DNA from: Trema orientale
Taxonomy: Eukaryota; Streptophyta; Magnoliopsida; Rosales; Cannabaceae
Assembly (NCBI GenBank): GCA_002914845.1
Contig: JXTC01000097.1
Coordinates: 577,115-641,114 of the forward strand
DNA: 64,000 nt
Direction of reading: 5' to 3'
Shown one piece after another: positions 12,801 to 23,888 of this stretch (position 1 is the first letter of the stretch; each line of letters starts with the position of its first letter). Both the position numbers and the translations under genes were made by a program. Under the pieces are notes generated by a model. It saw only the letters and a program-made list of their open reading frames with translations. It ran no database searches and had not been told where the DNA came from.

Positions 12801-12886
12801 TTTTTTTTTTTGAGATGGAGCTTAACTAATAACCTCTACTTATTACAAATTAAAGGAAAATACCTAATACTATCCAATCCCTACCC
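12801..12886 (-). mobile_element. SINE family S1, copy split by the copia element
   Basis: Read on the minus strand it carries the tail segment also present in the SINE copies at 59684 and 32585 ('taataagt.g..gttattagttaag'). The copia insertion begins at 12892. The sequence just beyond the copia 3' target duplication (17985-17995) may continue the SINE B-box area. Boundaries are uncertain. Confidence 0.5.
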
Positions 12887-12891
12887 CACTT
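12887..12891. repeat. Target-site duplication, left (CACTT)
   Basis: CACTT directly precedes the 5' LTR and recurs directly after the 3' LTR at 17980-17984. A 5-bp duplication is standard for Ty1/copia integration. Confidence 0.93.
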
Positions 12892-13446
12892 TGTCAAGCA
12901 GTGGAAATTTTTTTCCGTGTGTTAACCGTGTGAGCAAAACACAGTTTTGCTCCCTGTACAAGCCGTGTTTAACATACGATGAAAAAGAAAAGTAAATGGC
13001 TAGCTAATATATGATAAAAAACTGTGTAAAAATTGTGTAATATATTAGGAAACTTGAAGGAAAAAAAACGTGTAAGGGATGGTGAGCCATACATTATAAA
13101 TAGGGACCTTATTCCTCATAGTTTATCGTCCCAGAGTGTAAGAAACACCCAGCATTATGAGAGTAAATTTAGAGTGATTTTACTCTTGAGAGTTAGAGAA
13201 AAATACAATTTTTCTCTTAGGTGTATTCGGGGTCTGGAGTGTGAGTTGAAAGTGTTGAGTTTAAACACTTGTAAAGGTTCCTTTTCTCCTTATAGTGAAT
13301 ATCTGCAGCAGCTCCGTAGACGTAGCCATTTTGGTGAACCACGATAATTTTGTGTGTCCTGTGTTTATTTTATTTCGGCGTTATTTTTTACATTTATTTT
13401 ATCGCTTCTACTATTGTGTGTTTATTAGGGAGGTTATTCCCTAACA
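12892..13446 (+). repeat. 5' LTR of the copia element
   Basis: A 555-bp repeat starting TGTCAAGC and ending CTAACA, paired with 17427-17979. The sequence 'acattataaatag' near 13091-13103 is a likely TATA box of the LTR promoter. Confidence 0.93.
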
Positions 13447-13448
13447 AC

Positions 13449-13460
13449 TAGTATCAGAGC
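13449..13460 (+). other. Primer-binding site of the copia element (initiator Met tRNA type)
   Basis: TAGTATCAGAGC lies 2 bp after the LTR. It differs by one base from the TGGTATCAGAGC typical of plant copia elements primed by initiator tRNA-Met; the difference is a G-to-A change. Confidence 0.85.
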
Positions 13461-13483
13461 TAAGGTTCGATTTAGTGGGAGCG

Positions 13484-14300
13484 ATGGCCGGAGGTGAAAG
13501 ATCAGGATCCAAAATTGACAAGTTCGATAGTACAGACTTCTCGTATTGGAGACTGCAGATCAATGATTATCTGCATAGTAAAAAATTGCATCAACCTCTA
13601 TCAGGAAAGAAACCCGAGAAGATGGAGAATGACGACTCGGAACTCCTTGATCGACAGGTGTTAGGCGTAATCCGATTGACGCTGACGAAGAATGTTGCTC
13701 ATAATGTGACAGAGACAAAAATCACAGCAGAGATGATGAGCATCCTGTCAGACATGTATGAGAAACCGTCGGCAAACAATAAGGTACATCTAATGAAGGA
13801 GTTGTTTTGTTTAAAGATGGGAGAAAGTGCTTCAGTTGTAACTCATATCAATGAGTTTAACACGATCGTTTCTCAGTTGACGTCCATCGAAATTAATTTC
13901 GACAATGAAGTTTGTACTCTAATTCTTCTAGCGTCTCTACCAAATAGTTAGGAATCAATGAGGGCTGCGGTTAACAATTCTGTAGGCAAAGGAAAGCTAC
14001 AATTCAATAATGTTAGAGACTGAATTTTAGCGGAAGAAGTTCGCAGAATTGATTCGGGTGAAAGCGCATCATCAAGTTCTGCCCTAAATCTCGAGAACAG
14101 GGGCAGGAGCAGCGAGAAGAATTCTAACCATGGTCGTAGTAGATCCAAGTCAAGGAATGGCAAAGACAAGTTTAGATCTGGAAGAAGACCGAAATCCTAG
14201 AATTATGGCAAGACTGGTCACATAAAAAAGAATTGCAGAGTACCAAGGAAAGACACTAGCAGAAACGATGCGAATGTCGTGACTGATAAGATATAAGACG
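13484..14300 (+). pseudogene. Copia gag remnant
   Basis: Starts at ATG 13484 (MAGGERSGSK). The open part to 13951 carries the gag features of this copia group, including FDSTDFSYWRLQINDYL and the helical region up to LASLPNS. It ends at an in-frame TAG where the family has Trp. The same frame continues after the stop to a degraded CCHC zinc knuckle near 14190-14235: the GH...C part is visible, but the first two Cys positions have changed and a TAG sits between them. A TGA lies near 14021. Not functional. Confidence 0.88.
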
Positions 14301-15283
14301 TTTTGCTATTATCTGTAGATAATTCAATTGACTCTTGGGTCTTAGACTCTAGAGCTTCATTTTATACCACTGCACGTCGTGATGTATTGGAGAATTATGT
14401 TGCTGGTAATTATGGAAAGATTTATCTAGATGATGGAGAACTTTTAGATATTGTTGGCATGGGTGATATCTGTTTGAAGATGTCAAACGGATCGGTGTGA
14501 AAAATCCAGAAAGTAAGGCATGTACCTAGATTGATGCAGAATCTTATATCGGTGGGACAGCTTGACAAGGAAGGACACAATGTGATCTTTACTGGTAGCT
14601 CGTGGAAGGTTAACAAAGGAGCCATGGTTATTGCTCGAGGAAATAAAACTGGAACTCTCTATATGACTTCCAATTGTAGAGATACTTTGGTGACTGTCGG
14701 CGCTGAAGTTAGTTCAAATCTGTAGTACTATAGACTTGGGCAAATGAGCAAGAAGGGAATGAAGGTAATGCTATCAAAAGGAAAGCTACCAAAGCTGAAG
14801 TCAGTTGAGCATAGCCTGTGCGAAATCTGTATCTTTGGCAAATAGAAAAGGGTGAGCTTTTCGAAAGGTAGAAGAGAATCAAAGGCAGCAAAGTTAGAGC
14901 TGGTTTGTACAGACGTGTGGGGGCCATCTCCTATGACATCTCTTGGAGGCTCTAGATACTATGTGACATTTATTGACGATTCGAGCAGAAAGGTATGGGT
15001 TTATTTTTTGAAAAATAAATCTAATGTTTATGATATCTTTAAGAAATAGAAAGTCATGGTTAAAAATGAGACTAATCTAAAAGTGAAATGCTTGCGATCT
15101 GATAATAGGGGAGAATATGATGATGATGATTTTAAGAAATATTGTGCCGTTAATAGGATCAAGTTCGAGAAAACTATTCCAGAGAAATCTCAACAGAATG
15201 GTGTTGCTGAAAGAATGAACAGAACTCTGAATGAACGTACAAGGAGCATGAGGTTATATGTAGGGTTGCCAGAGATATTTTAG
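14301..15283 (+). pseudogene. Copia protease and integrase remnant
   Basis: Same frame as gag. The protease active-site region near 14339 reads VLDSRAS, where the family has Gly at the Arg position. The integrase zinc-binding region follows at about 14724-14845. The catalytic core has Asp in CTDVWG, Asp in RSDNRGEY (family has Gly for the second Arg) and Glu in NGVAERMNRT, so the DDE triad is visible. In-frame stops lie at 14498, 14723, 14845, 15047 and 15281, nearly all at codons for conserved Trp or Gln. Confidence 0.9.
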
Positions 15284-17355
15284 GTCGATGCAGTTAATGC
15301 CGCTATATATCTTATCAACAGAGGACCATCAATACCATTGGACTTTAGAATACCAGAAAAGATCTGGAGCAGTAAAGAGGTAAATCTTTAACTTTCCTGA
15401 AAGTATTTGGTTATTTGTCTTACGTTTATATTGACCCTGCTAATAGAAGTAAACTTGATCCCAAATCTAAGAAGTGTTTCTTTATTGGTTATGGTGATGC
15501 TGAGTTTGGTTATCGTTTCTGGGATGACCAAAATCGGAAGATCATCAGGAGCAGAGATGTTATATTCAACAAGGAGGTGATGTACGAGGATAAGTTGGGC
15601 ACCGATACTGATAGAGTATGTCCTGAAGTCAAAAAGACGGAGACAATTCAATTGAATGATATCCCAGTAGATAGCCAGGAAGATCAAGAAATTGTAGCAC
15701 CAACACTGGACCCATAAACCCTAGTGGCTAAACTAAGAAGATATTCTAGAACAATCAAACCTCCTCAGAGATATTCTCCGGCACTGTATTACATTTTATT
15801 GACTGATAAAGGCGAGCCAGAGACCTACGAAGAAGCAGTACAAAATGATGAGTGGGAGTTAGCCATGAAAGATGAGGTAAATTCACTTACGTCCAATCAG
15901 ACGTGGGAGTTAGCAGAACTACCAGAAGGAAAGAAGGCGTTACATAAAAAGTGGGTGTACCAATTAAAGGAAGAACATAATGGCAGTAAGCGGTACAAAG
16001 CAAGGCTTGTTGTCAAAGGCTTTCAACAGAAGGAAGGCATCGACTACACCGAAATTTTCTCTCCAGTGATTAGATCGACCACTATCAGAACAGTTCTTGG
16101 GTTGGTGGCTAAGGAAGACTTGCATCTAGAGCACTTAAATATCAAGATAGTATTTCTTCATGGTGACTTAGAGAAAGAAATTTATATGAAGCAGCCACAA
16201 GGTTTTGAAGTACGAGGGAAGGAGAGAATGGTATGCAAACTTCAAAAGAGCCTGTATGGCTTAAAACAGGCTCCCAAATAGTGATACAAGAAGTTCGATG
16301 TGTTTATGAGTAATAATGGTTACTTGCAGTACCAGGCAGATCACTGCTGTTACGTGAAGAGGTTTGACAATTTTTATATTATTCTACTTTTATATGTAGA
16401 TGATATGTTGATTGCTGGAGCTAATATAGAGAAAATTGATAAGCTCAAGAAAGAATTGTCAATAGAGTTTTCTATGAAGGATTTGGGAGCTGCAAAACAA
16501 ATCCTTGGGATGCGGATTTCTAAAGATAGGGTGAATAGGAGTTTGAAGCTATCTCAAGAGGATTCTGTGAAAAAGGTGCTTAGCAGATTCAACATGGATG
16601 GTACAAAGCCTGTAAGTACTCCTTTGGCTAGTCACTTCGAATTAACCAAGGAGCAGTCACCCTCAACAGAGTAGGAGCGAGCATACATAGCCAAGGTGCC
16701 CTATTCTTCTGCTATTAGCAGTCTTATATATGCCATAGTGTGTACAAGACCAGATATAGCACATGCAGTGGGAGTTGTGAGTCGATACATGAGCAATCCA
16801 GGAAAACAGCACTGGGAAACGGGGATGTGGATTCTCAGGTACTTGAGAGGTACTAGTAACATGGTTCTGTGCTTCAGAAAATCAAATTTGGGTTTACAAG
16901 GCTATGTAGATGCTGACATAGCTGGTGATGTAGACGACAGGAAGAGTACTACTGGATATGTATTCACATTAGGTGGTACAACGGTTAGCTAGGTCTCAAA
17001 GCTACAAAAGATTGTCACTCTATCTACTACTGAAGCAGAGTATGTTGCTGTGACAGAAGCAAGTAAAGAGTTGATCTGGTTACAGAGCTTCTTGGAGGAA
17101 CTGGGTCAAAATTATGGGAAGAATAGTTGGCATTGTGACAGTCAAAGTGCTATTTATCTTGCAAAGAACCCTGTGTATCATACTCGGACAAAGCATATAC
17201 AGGTTTGGTATCACTTCATATGCTCAGCTTTGGAAGATGGAGTTTTGGTGCTAGAGAAGATTCCAGGAAGCAAGAACCCAGTGAATATATTAACGAAGAC
17301 GGTGACCATTGACAAACTGAAGTTATGTTCAGCTTCAGTTGGTTTGCAAGCATAA
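15284..17355 (+). pseudogene. Copia reverse transcriptase and RNase H remnant
   Basis: After a one-base frameshift near 15385 the frame continues through the reverse transcriptase to RNase H. The catalytic motif YVDDMLIAG (about 16396-16422) is intact. RNase H motifs include GYVDADIAGDVDDRKSTTGY (about 16903) and HTRTKHI (about 17179). Stops lie at 15715, 16279 (TAG followed directly by TGA), 16672 and 16990. The end near 17355 is the normal polyprotein end just before the polypurine tract. Confidence 0.92.
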
Positions 17356-17415
17356 AGAAGAGAAGATGAACTACTGCACTGATCGAGTATGAAAATATAA
17401 TTGAAATTAGTCTTC

Positions 17416-17426
17416 AAGTGGGAGAT
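17416..17426 (+). other. Polypurine tract of the copia element
   Basis: AAGTGGGAGAT immediately upstream of the 3' LTR, the usual plus-strand primer of plant copia elements. Confidence 0.88.
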
Positions 17427-17979
17427 TGTCAAGCGGTGGAGATTTTTTTTCGTGTGTTAACCATGTGAGCAAAACACAGTTTTGCTCTGTATACAAGCCG
17501 TGTTTAATACACGGTGAAAAAGAAAAGTAAATAGCCAGTTAATATATGATAAAAAACCGTGTAAAAATCGTGTAATATATTAGGAAACTTGAAGGAAAAA
17601 ACGTGTAAGAGTTGGTGAGCCATACATTATAAATACGGACGTTATTCCTCATAGTTTATCATCCCAGAGTGTAAGAAACACTAAGCATTGTGAGAATAAA
17701 ATTAGAGTGAGTTTACTCTTGAGAGTTAGAGAAAAATACAATTTTTCTCTTGGGTGTATTTGGGATCTGTGGTATGAGTTGAAAGTGTTGAGTTTAAACA
17801 CTTGTAAAGGTTCCTTTTCTCCCTATAGTGAAGATCTGTAGCAGCTCCGTGGACGTAGCCAATTTAGTGAACAACGATAATTTTGTGTGTCCTGTGTTTA
17901 TTTTATTTCAGCGTTATTTTTTACATTTATTTTATCACTTCCGCTATTGTATGTTTATTGGGAAGGTTATTCCGTAACA
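17427..17979 (+). repeat. 3' LTR of the copia element
   Basis: A 553-bp partner of 12892-13446, starting TGTCAAGC and ending GTAACA. Confidence 0.93.
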
Positions 17980-17984
17980 CACTT
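17980..17984. repeat. Target-site duplication, right (CACTT)
   Basis: Identical to 12887-12891. Confidence 0.93.
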
Positions 17985-18678
17985 GAGTCAACCCACTTTG
18001 TTAAGAAACTAATGAAGTGATTTCATAATTTGTAAAAAACTAATGAAGGCATTTCATAATTTAAATCATATGACATCGATTCATTAGTTATATATAAATT
18101 GAGATATCATATTGAACGGAAATTTGGAACCATTAATTATTATCAGTGCTTTGACCGCGCTAAACTAGCATGCATTGTTAATTAATGCAGGTTTTTGTAC
18201 TAAACCATCAAAAGATGTTCGTCGTCTTAATATATTGTTACAAGTACGTACTTAGTTATATTTCTGCACTCACGTACTTTAAATAAGTTGCTGGTGTATA
18301 AAATTTTTTTGTAGTCGGAGATTAACAAATCGCAATAAGACATGGAATTCAAACAATATTCACGATAGTAGTAAGTTTAGAGGCCATAGAAAACAGCGAG
18401 AATTGTCTACAGCTACATAGACAAGTATGTGAAGATCAAATCCATTGGCATTCATTAATTCATAAAACAAAAAGTACAATCAATAATGCTTTACTGAATG
18501 TAATTCACATCCTTTGCAATCAATAATGCTTTACTTTAAGATAATCACATCCTTTATTATTTTCAAAAAAGTACAAAAATTGAACATGAATGGAAACAAT
18601 GGAATACATTTCTTGATCAAACCCAAACATAAAAGCAGTTATTGAAGTAGGTTGAACTGGTAACCATAGTAATAAAGC
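17985..18678. other. Non-coding, downstream flank of extensin 2
   Basis: No gene. Two copies of 'aaactaatgaag..atttcataattt' sit at about 18006 and 18042. The segment 18448-18550 is probable 3' untranslated sequence of extensin 2. It holds 'caatcaataatgctttact' twice, and a similar block lies in the extensin 3 3' flank at about 61228. Confidence 0.55.
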
Positions 18679-19931
18679 TTAGTAGTATTTAGGAGGTGGA
18701 GGTGAACTGTAGACATATGGGTTATAGGATGGTGGCGGTGGTGAGTTATAGTAGTACTTAGGAGGTGGAGGTGGAGGAGATTTGTACAAGTATGGGGGAA
18801 GTACTATGTCAGATGGTGGTGGAGGAGATTTGTAGATGTAAGGAGGTGGTGGTGATGGGGATGGAGGAGGCGGAGATTTGTAGACATAGGGAGGTGGCGG
18901 TGATGGAGATGGTGGAGGCGGGGACTTATAAATATAGGGAGGTGGTGGTGAGGGAGATGGTGGAGGTGGAGACTTATAAACATAGAGATGTGGTGGTGAG
19001 GGAGACGGTGGAGGTGGAGATTTGTAGACATAATGTGGGTCAATTACATGCGTTGGTGGTGGTGGCGACTTGTAATCATAAGGAGGTGGTGGTGATGGTG
19101 ATGGTGGTGGTGGAGAATTGTAAACATAAGGAGGTGGTGGAGAAGGTGGTGGTGGAGGTGGGGACTTATAAATATATGGAGGTGGTGGTGATGGGGATGG
19201 TGGAGGTGGTGACTTGTAGACATAAGGAGGNNNNNNNNNNNNNNNNNNNNNNNNNNNGGAGGTGGTGGAGGTGAAGACGGTGGAGGTGGAGACTTATAAA
19301 CATAAGGGGGTGGTGGTGAAGGAGATGGTGGAGGTGGAGATTTGTAAACATAAGGAGGTGGTGGAGAAGGTGATGGTGGAGGCGGGGACTTATAAATATA
19401 TGGTGGTGGTGGTGATGGGGATGGTGGCGGTGGAGATTTGTAAACATAGGGAGGTGGTGGTGATGGAGATGGTGGAGGTGGAGACTTATAAACATAGGGA
19501 GGGGGTGGTGAAGGAGATGGTGGAGGTGGAGATAAGTAGACATAAGGAGGTGGAGGAGAAGGAGATGGTGGTGGTGGGGACTTATAGTGGTATGGTGGGT
19601 GGCTTACATGCTTTGGTGTTGGTGGTGACTTGTGATGGTACGGTGGGCGTACAATATACTTTGGAGGCGACTTGTAATGGTAGGGAGGATCCCTAATGTA
19701 CTTTGGTGGTGGAGGCGACTTGTAATAATAGTATGGGGGATAGGCTACATGTTTTCTCGGTGGTGGTGACTTGTAAAGATATGGTGGCCTGACTATACGC
19801 TCCGGCGGTGGAGGGGAAGCATAAACATAAGGCTTATAGTCGTAATCAGCAACCACATTAGTGGCTATGAGGCAAAATGCCATGGCATAAAATAGTCGAG
19901 GCCATTGCCTCGACTGCCCCGAGCCTCTCAT
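18679..19931 (-). CDS. Extensin 2 (paralogue of extensin 1, with an assembly gap)
   Basis: A cell-wall extensin of about 416 residues. The ATG at 19931 gives MRGSGQSRQWPRLFYAMAFC, a signal peptide like that of extensin 1, cleaved before DYDYKPYVYA. The first 100 mature residues hold irregular units with inserts such as RIVRPPYLYKS, KYIRDPPYHYKS and KHVSHPPYHYKS. Then come 16-residue Y(V/I)YKSPPPPSPSPPPP units. The frame is open from the gap to the stop at 18679, ending PYVYSSPPPPKYY. The 27-N run at 19231-19257 shifts the apparent frame, so the gap length must be wrong by a non-multiple of three; I see no true frameshift. Cross-linking and glycosylation motifs are as in extensin 1. Confidence 0.95.
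19231..19257. other. Assembly gap in extensin 2
   Basis: 27 N within the repetitive coding region. The flanking frames differ, which shows the gap is not sized correctly. Confidence 0.95.
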
Positions 19932-20020
19932 TTCTAGCAAACTCTACTCTTATTGCCGGAAACTTGTGTTTCTTAGATCTACTTGTGTAGTGAATTGCAT
20001 GGTAATGGTGAGAGGAACCC

Positions 20021-20028
20021 TATATATA
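20021..20028 (-). promoter_or_regulatory. TATA box of extensin 2
   Basis: TATATATA, 90 bp upstream of the ATG and aligned with the boxes of extensins 1 and 3. Confidence 0.78.
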
Positions 20029-20072
20029 GTGATCTCTACAAGTATTGTGATGTAGGATATCTTTGTTTAATA

Positions 20073-20322
20073 AACAAAACAGGCTGGACTTAGTGCGTAC
20101 ATATTACTAATTTTCGAAAATGTCAGTTTGACTTTATTTTCCTTATTAACTAAATTAAAGTCTTCTATTGATCTATATTCCTAATTTTTTTTTTTTTTTA
20201 TTCCTACGACGTGTTGGTGTTCTTTCCCAACATATATCACTGAATTTGCTCTTATTAAGTTGAAACTTCCTCATGACGAAGGCCACGAGCAGGTCAAGAT
20301 GTATAATAGCTAAGGTGCTGTA
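20073..20322 (-). promoter_or_regulatory. Conserved upstream blocks of extensin 2
   Basis: Contains 'aacaaaacaggctggac' (20073-20089) and 'gacgaaggccacgagc' with flanks to about 20322, both matching the extensin 1 promoter. Directly beyond this point the alignment with extensin 1 jumps by about 600 bp. Confidence 0.55.
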
Positions 20323-22521
20323 CGAATTAAAATATCACATCGTGGTGTATTTTTTTTTTCAGTAATCCTATTAAAAATCTTAAGCTTTGGTTCTAATTTC
20401 TTTTGCCACATGTGTTGTATGATTAAAACTGTCGGTGGGTGCAGTTTGATCTATTCAAATCCAATATTACATACATGATACAATAATTAATTAAAGACAA
20501 AATATGATATACAGTATGTGGAAGGTTCTCTATGTGGCCGTAAATAAAGCACCTCGGAAACCTAAAGATTATAGTTAAGTTTATGCAGAAACAGTGAACT
20601 TAATTTGTCCTCAATTGATATTGCAGCCTTGCGACGTTTTACATATGGAGTAGTAATTAATAAGCATTATCTCATCTCAAAAAAAAAAATTAACATATTA
20701 TATATAATAGAAATAACTTTTATAATTTACTTTTTGAATTCTGGTTAATGAAAAATCCAAGCTTATTGCAATTTTCGAGTAAAAATATGTTATATATAAA
20801 TACATAAAATTCTTGACACTGCATGTATATATAGTTGGATCCGTTGTTACTCTTCAATCACATATCTCACCTCTCTAATTTCCTTGTCTAACTTTTCAAG
20901 GAAAATAGAATGTAGGGGGTAAATTGCACTTTTATTACCCTGTTCAATTATTTAATATTGCTTTCGCACTTGCACCCCCTTAAATAAAAAATGGCATTGT
21001 CTCTCAGTTTAGAAATCCTTTACAATTTCAAATTATCAGTAAAACATCCACTAATTAGTATTTAACAGAATTCACCATGTAGTCAGTCACGTAGATCTGC
21101 TAGTAGGGAATATATTAGACCTAGGAAAAAAGTAATTTATAACAAGGTAAATTATACTTCGTCCCCTTAATTTATTTACGTTGTAAATTGGCACATGTGC
21201 CATAGGATTATTTCGGAGTTATTACTTATGTAGTTGCTTATTCATCTATTCATATCAGTTGAGTGGTTGACTTTCCTGATTAATAAATTCTTTTGAGAGA
21301 ATGTAAAATCGATTCATTAATCGTACGTTCATAGTATTTTTTTTTCGTTTTTCCATTTTTTTTCCCAATGGGCCTCTAATCAAACATTGAAAAATATATT
21401 TAAATATTATCATGATCTATGCACGTATAAATTAGCGATTCTTTTTATATGAATGGTAAAGGAAAAGCAGTAAAGTTTTCAAGATACATTCGTACTAAAG
21501 TTGGCACCTACCAGCAAAGTATATGCAATATATAGAATACCAAAGTCCTCAAATATATAATATATGTGTGGCAAAATTTACCTCGTTCGAAAAATTAATT
21601 TCCTTGTCTACGTACCCTTATCAAGTTTGTGTGACTATAATCTACTGGAAAATTCCGCTAAATATTTAATGAACTTTTGGGTGATAGTTCTTTTTATTTT
21701 TTTTAATGGATTTTGCATTGTTGCAAAATAAGTTCCCAATTAAGAAAAACAGAGTTTTTTTTTTTTTTTAAAAAAAAGACAGTAAATTTGTGAAATGTAA
21801 TACAACTACATGTTATAATCTCACCGACATTAATTAATTAGTGTGGCTGCATTAACCAAATATATTACACTTTAAAAACTTAAAATCTTCAACCATATTA
21901 GACTGTAATTAATTTCCATATAATTTACTAATTAAATCAGATTTGTTCATATAGTAGGCCAGGAATTAGTCTAAGACTAGATGGAGACCCGGTTAATGCA
22001 AAGCTCCCTTCTGGTGCGGAAGTTACTAATTTCATATATAACACAACTATTATATGAATATATTCACCATAACCAAACAAAAAACGCGCTATTGCAGTTT
22101 TCGAAGATACAAACAAACGTGTCGTCGTATTTATTCAACCATGAATATTAAAATGTACGTGTCTGTCAATTTCAGAATCCACTTTAAAATGCGCCGATTG
22201 TCTTTTGTCGTATAGGCCAAATTTGTCTGACTATATATAATTACAAGTTGAACTAATTTGAAAAAATTAGCTTATGATCAAAAGCTAGCTCATCTTTATT
22301 ATTGTTCTTTAAGTACGTACGTTATAACATATATTAATATGTAAATTTTACTTGTGTCCAACTCAGACAATCGAGGAAGAAAAAGAAAAAAATATCAATA
22401 CATGTATCAACCATCATGAATAATTGGTGTGAGATACAGAGATATCACAGCACCAAATTAATTTGACATTCTTTTTTTTTGGTGATGGTCGTACATTATA
22501 CTTAGTCGGCAAGATATATAT
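20323..22521. other. Upstream flank of extensin 2, right unit of a segmental duplication
   Basis: No gene. It aligns patchily with 10035-12085 upstream of extensin 1, up to the shared 'cttagtcggc' followed by (TA)n, where the foldback element begins. Confidence 0.6.
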
Positions 22522-23888
22522 ATAGGTGAATTTTCAAAAAGTATCTTTGTTTTTCTCCGTAGATGAATAAATTTAACTAATTAAGAAATAAATCTATAAT
22601 AACAAGTCATCTCATTTAATATATTAATTTCTAATTCAATTTTTTTAATTTCTTTCTTTTCTGAAAATTTAATTTAAAGTTTATTTTCTTTAATTACTTT
22701 TAATTTAAAACTATATGTACTATTGTATCTTCAATATTTCATAAAATTTCTTTTATACTGTACAAAAGGTAAAATTCAAGGTAGCATAATTTTTATATTA
22801 TGAATAAGTTGTTTTCTTAAATAAAAAAATGAATAAAGCAATTACATTGAAAGAAAATTTGTTTAAAAAAAATTATGCGTGAAACAGCTTAAAATTTGCA
22901 CATCTTTTGTTATTTTGTTTTTCTAACGAATAATATAATTGAGAGTGATTTTGGATTATAAGTATTTTTTCACTAGTTTTATTTTCTTATAAAAAAATAA
23001 AAATAAAAAAATTGACAAACTCATCAGGTTACTCATCTTTTTTGTTTTAAATAATTTTTTATATTTATATATGTATTAATTATAATAATGCTTTTAGTAA
23101 ATCTACTAATATTATTTTTAGCCATTAGATTAAAATCCAATGGCCCAAATTAGAGTGCTCATCCATCGAGTAAAAAAAAAAAATCTCTATTAAAACAACA
23201 CTTTAGATGTTTGAATAGAGATTTTTATTTTTATTCCATGGATAGGTACTCTAATTTGGGCTATTAGATTTTAATCTAATGGCTAGAATAATATTAGTAA
23301 ATTTACTAAAAATATTATTATAACTAATACATATATAAATATAGAAAGTTATTTAAAATAAAAAAAGATAGATAACCTGATGAGCTGGTCAATTTTTTTT
23401 TTTCTTATTTTCATAAGAAAATGAAATTAGTGAAACATATTTAATAATCCCGAATCACTCTCAACTATCTTATTCGTTGGGAAAAAAAAACAACAAAAGT
23501 ACAAATTTTAGGCTGATTTACGCATAATTTTTTTTTTAAACAAATTTTCTTCCAATATAGTTGCTTTATTCATAGTTTTTTTTTAAATTAAAGAAAACAA
23601 TTTATTCATAATATGAAAATTATGCTACCTTGGATTTTACCTTTCGTACAGTAAAAAAGAAATTTTATGAAATATTGAAGATACAATAATATATATAGTT
23701 TTAAATTAAAGGTAATTAAAAAAATTAAACTTTAAATTAAATTTTCAAAAAGGAAAGAAATAAAAAAAATGAATTGGAAATTAATATATTGAATGAGATT
23801 ACTTGTTATTGTAGGTTCATTTCTAAATTAGTCAATTTTATCTATCCATGGAGCAAAAACAAAAATACCTATTGAAAACTCACCCATA
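22522..23888. mobile_element. Large foldback (hairpin) element
   Basis: Two arms of about 670 bp, 22522-23191 and 23214-23888, are reverse complements of each other with moderate divergence. They are separated by a loop of only 22 bp. Terminal text is 'tataggtgaattttcaaaaag' on the left and 'attgaaaactcacccatata' on the right, embedded in (TA)n that may include the target duplication. No coding potential. The inner part, with the 'agccattagat..aaatc.aatgg' block, recurs as one arm at 33660-33870. Best description: a foldback or giant MITE of unknown superfamily. Confidence 0.85.

Larger units (their letters stand above)
12892..17979 (+). mobile_element. Ty1/copia LTR retrotransposon, complete in structure, coding region dead
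   Basis: A 5088-bp element on the plus strand. Structure in order: 5' LTR, primer-binding site, gag, protease, integrase, reverse transcriptase, RNase H, polypurine tract, 3' LTR, with CACTT target duplications outside. The gene order with integrase before reverse transcriptase defines copia. The two LTRs differ at roughly 45-50 positions by manual alignment (about 8-9%), mostly transitions, so insertion is not recent. More than a dozen premature stops and one frameshift destroy the polyprotein. It lies between the tandem extensins 1 and 2 and seems to have landed in an older SINE. Confidence 0.95.

Noticed and set aside
18679..19931. Apparent frameshift in extensin 2
   Set aside because: Frames on both sides of the N run are fully open; the mismatch comes from an unsized gap.
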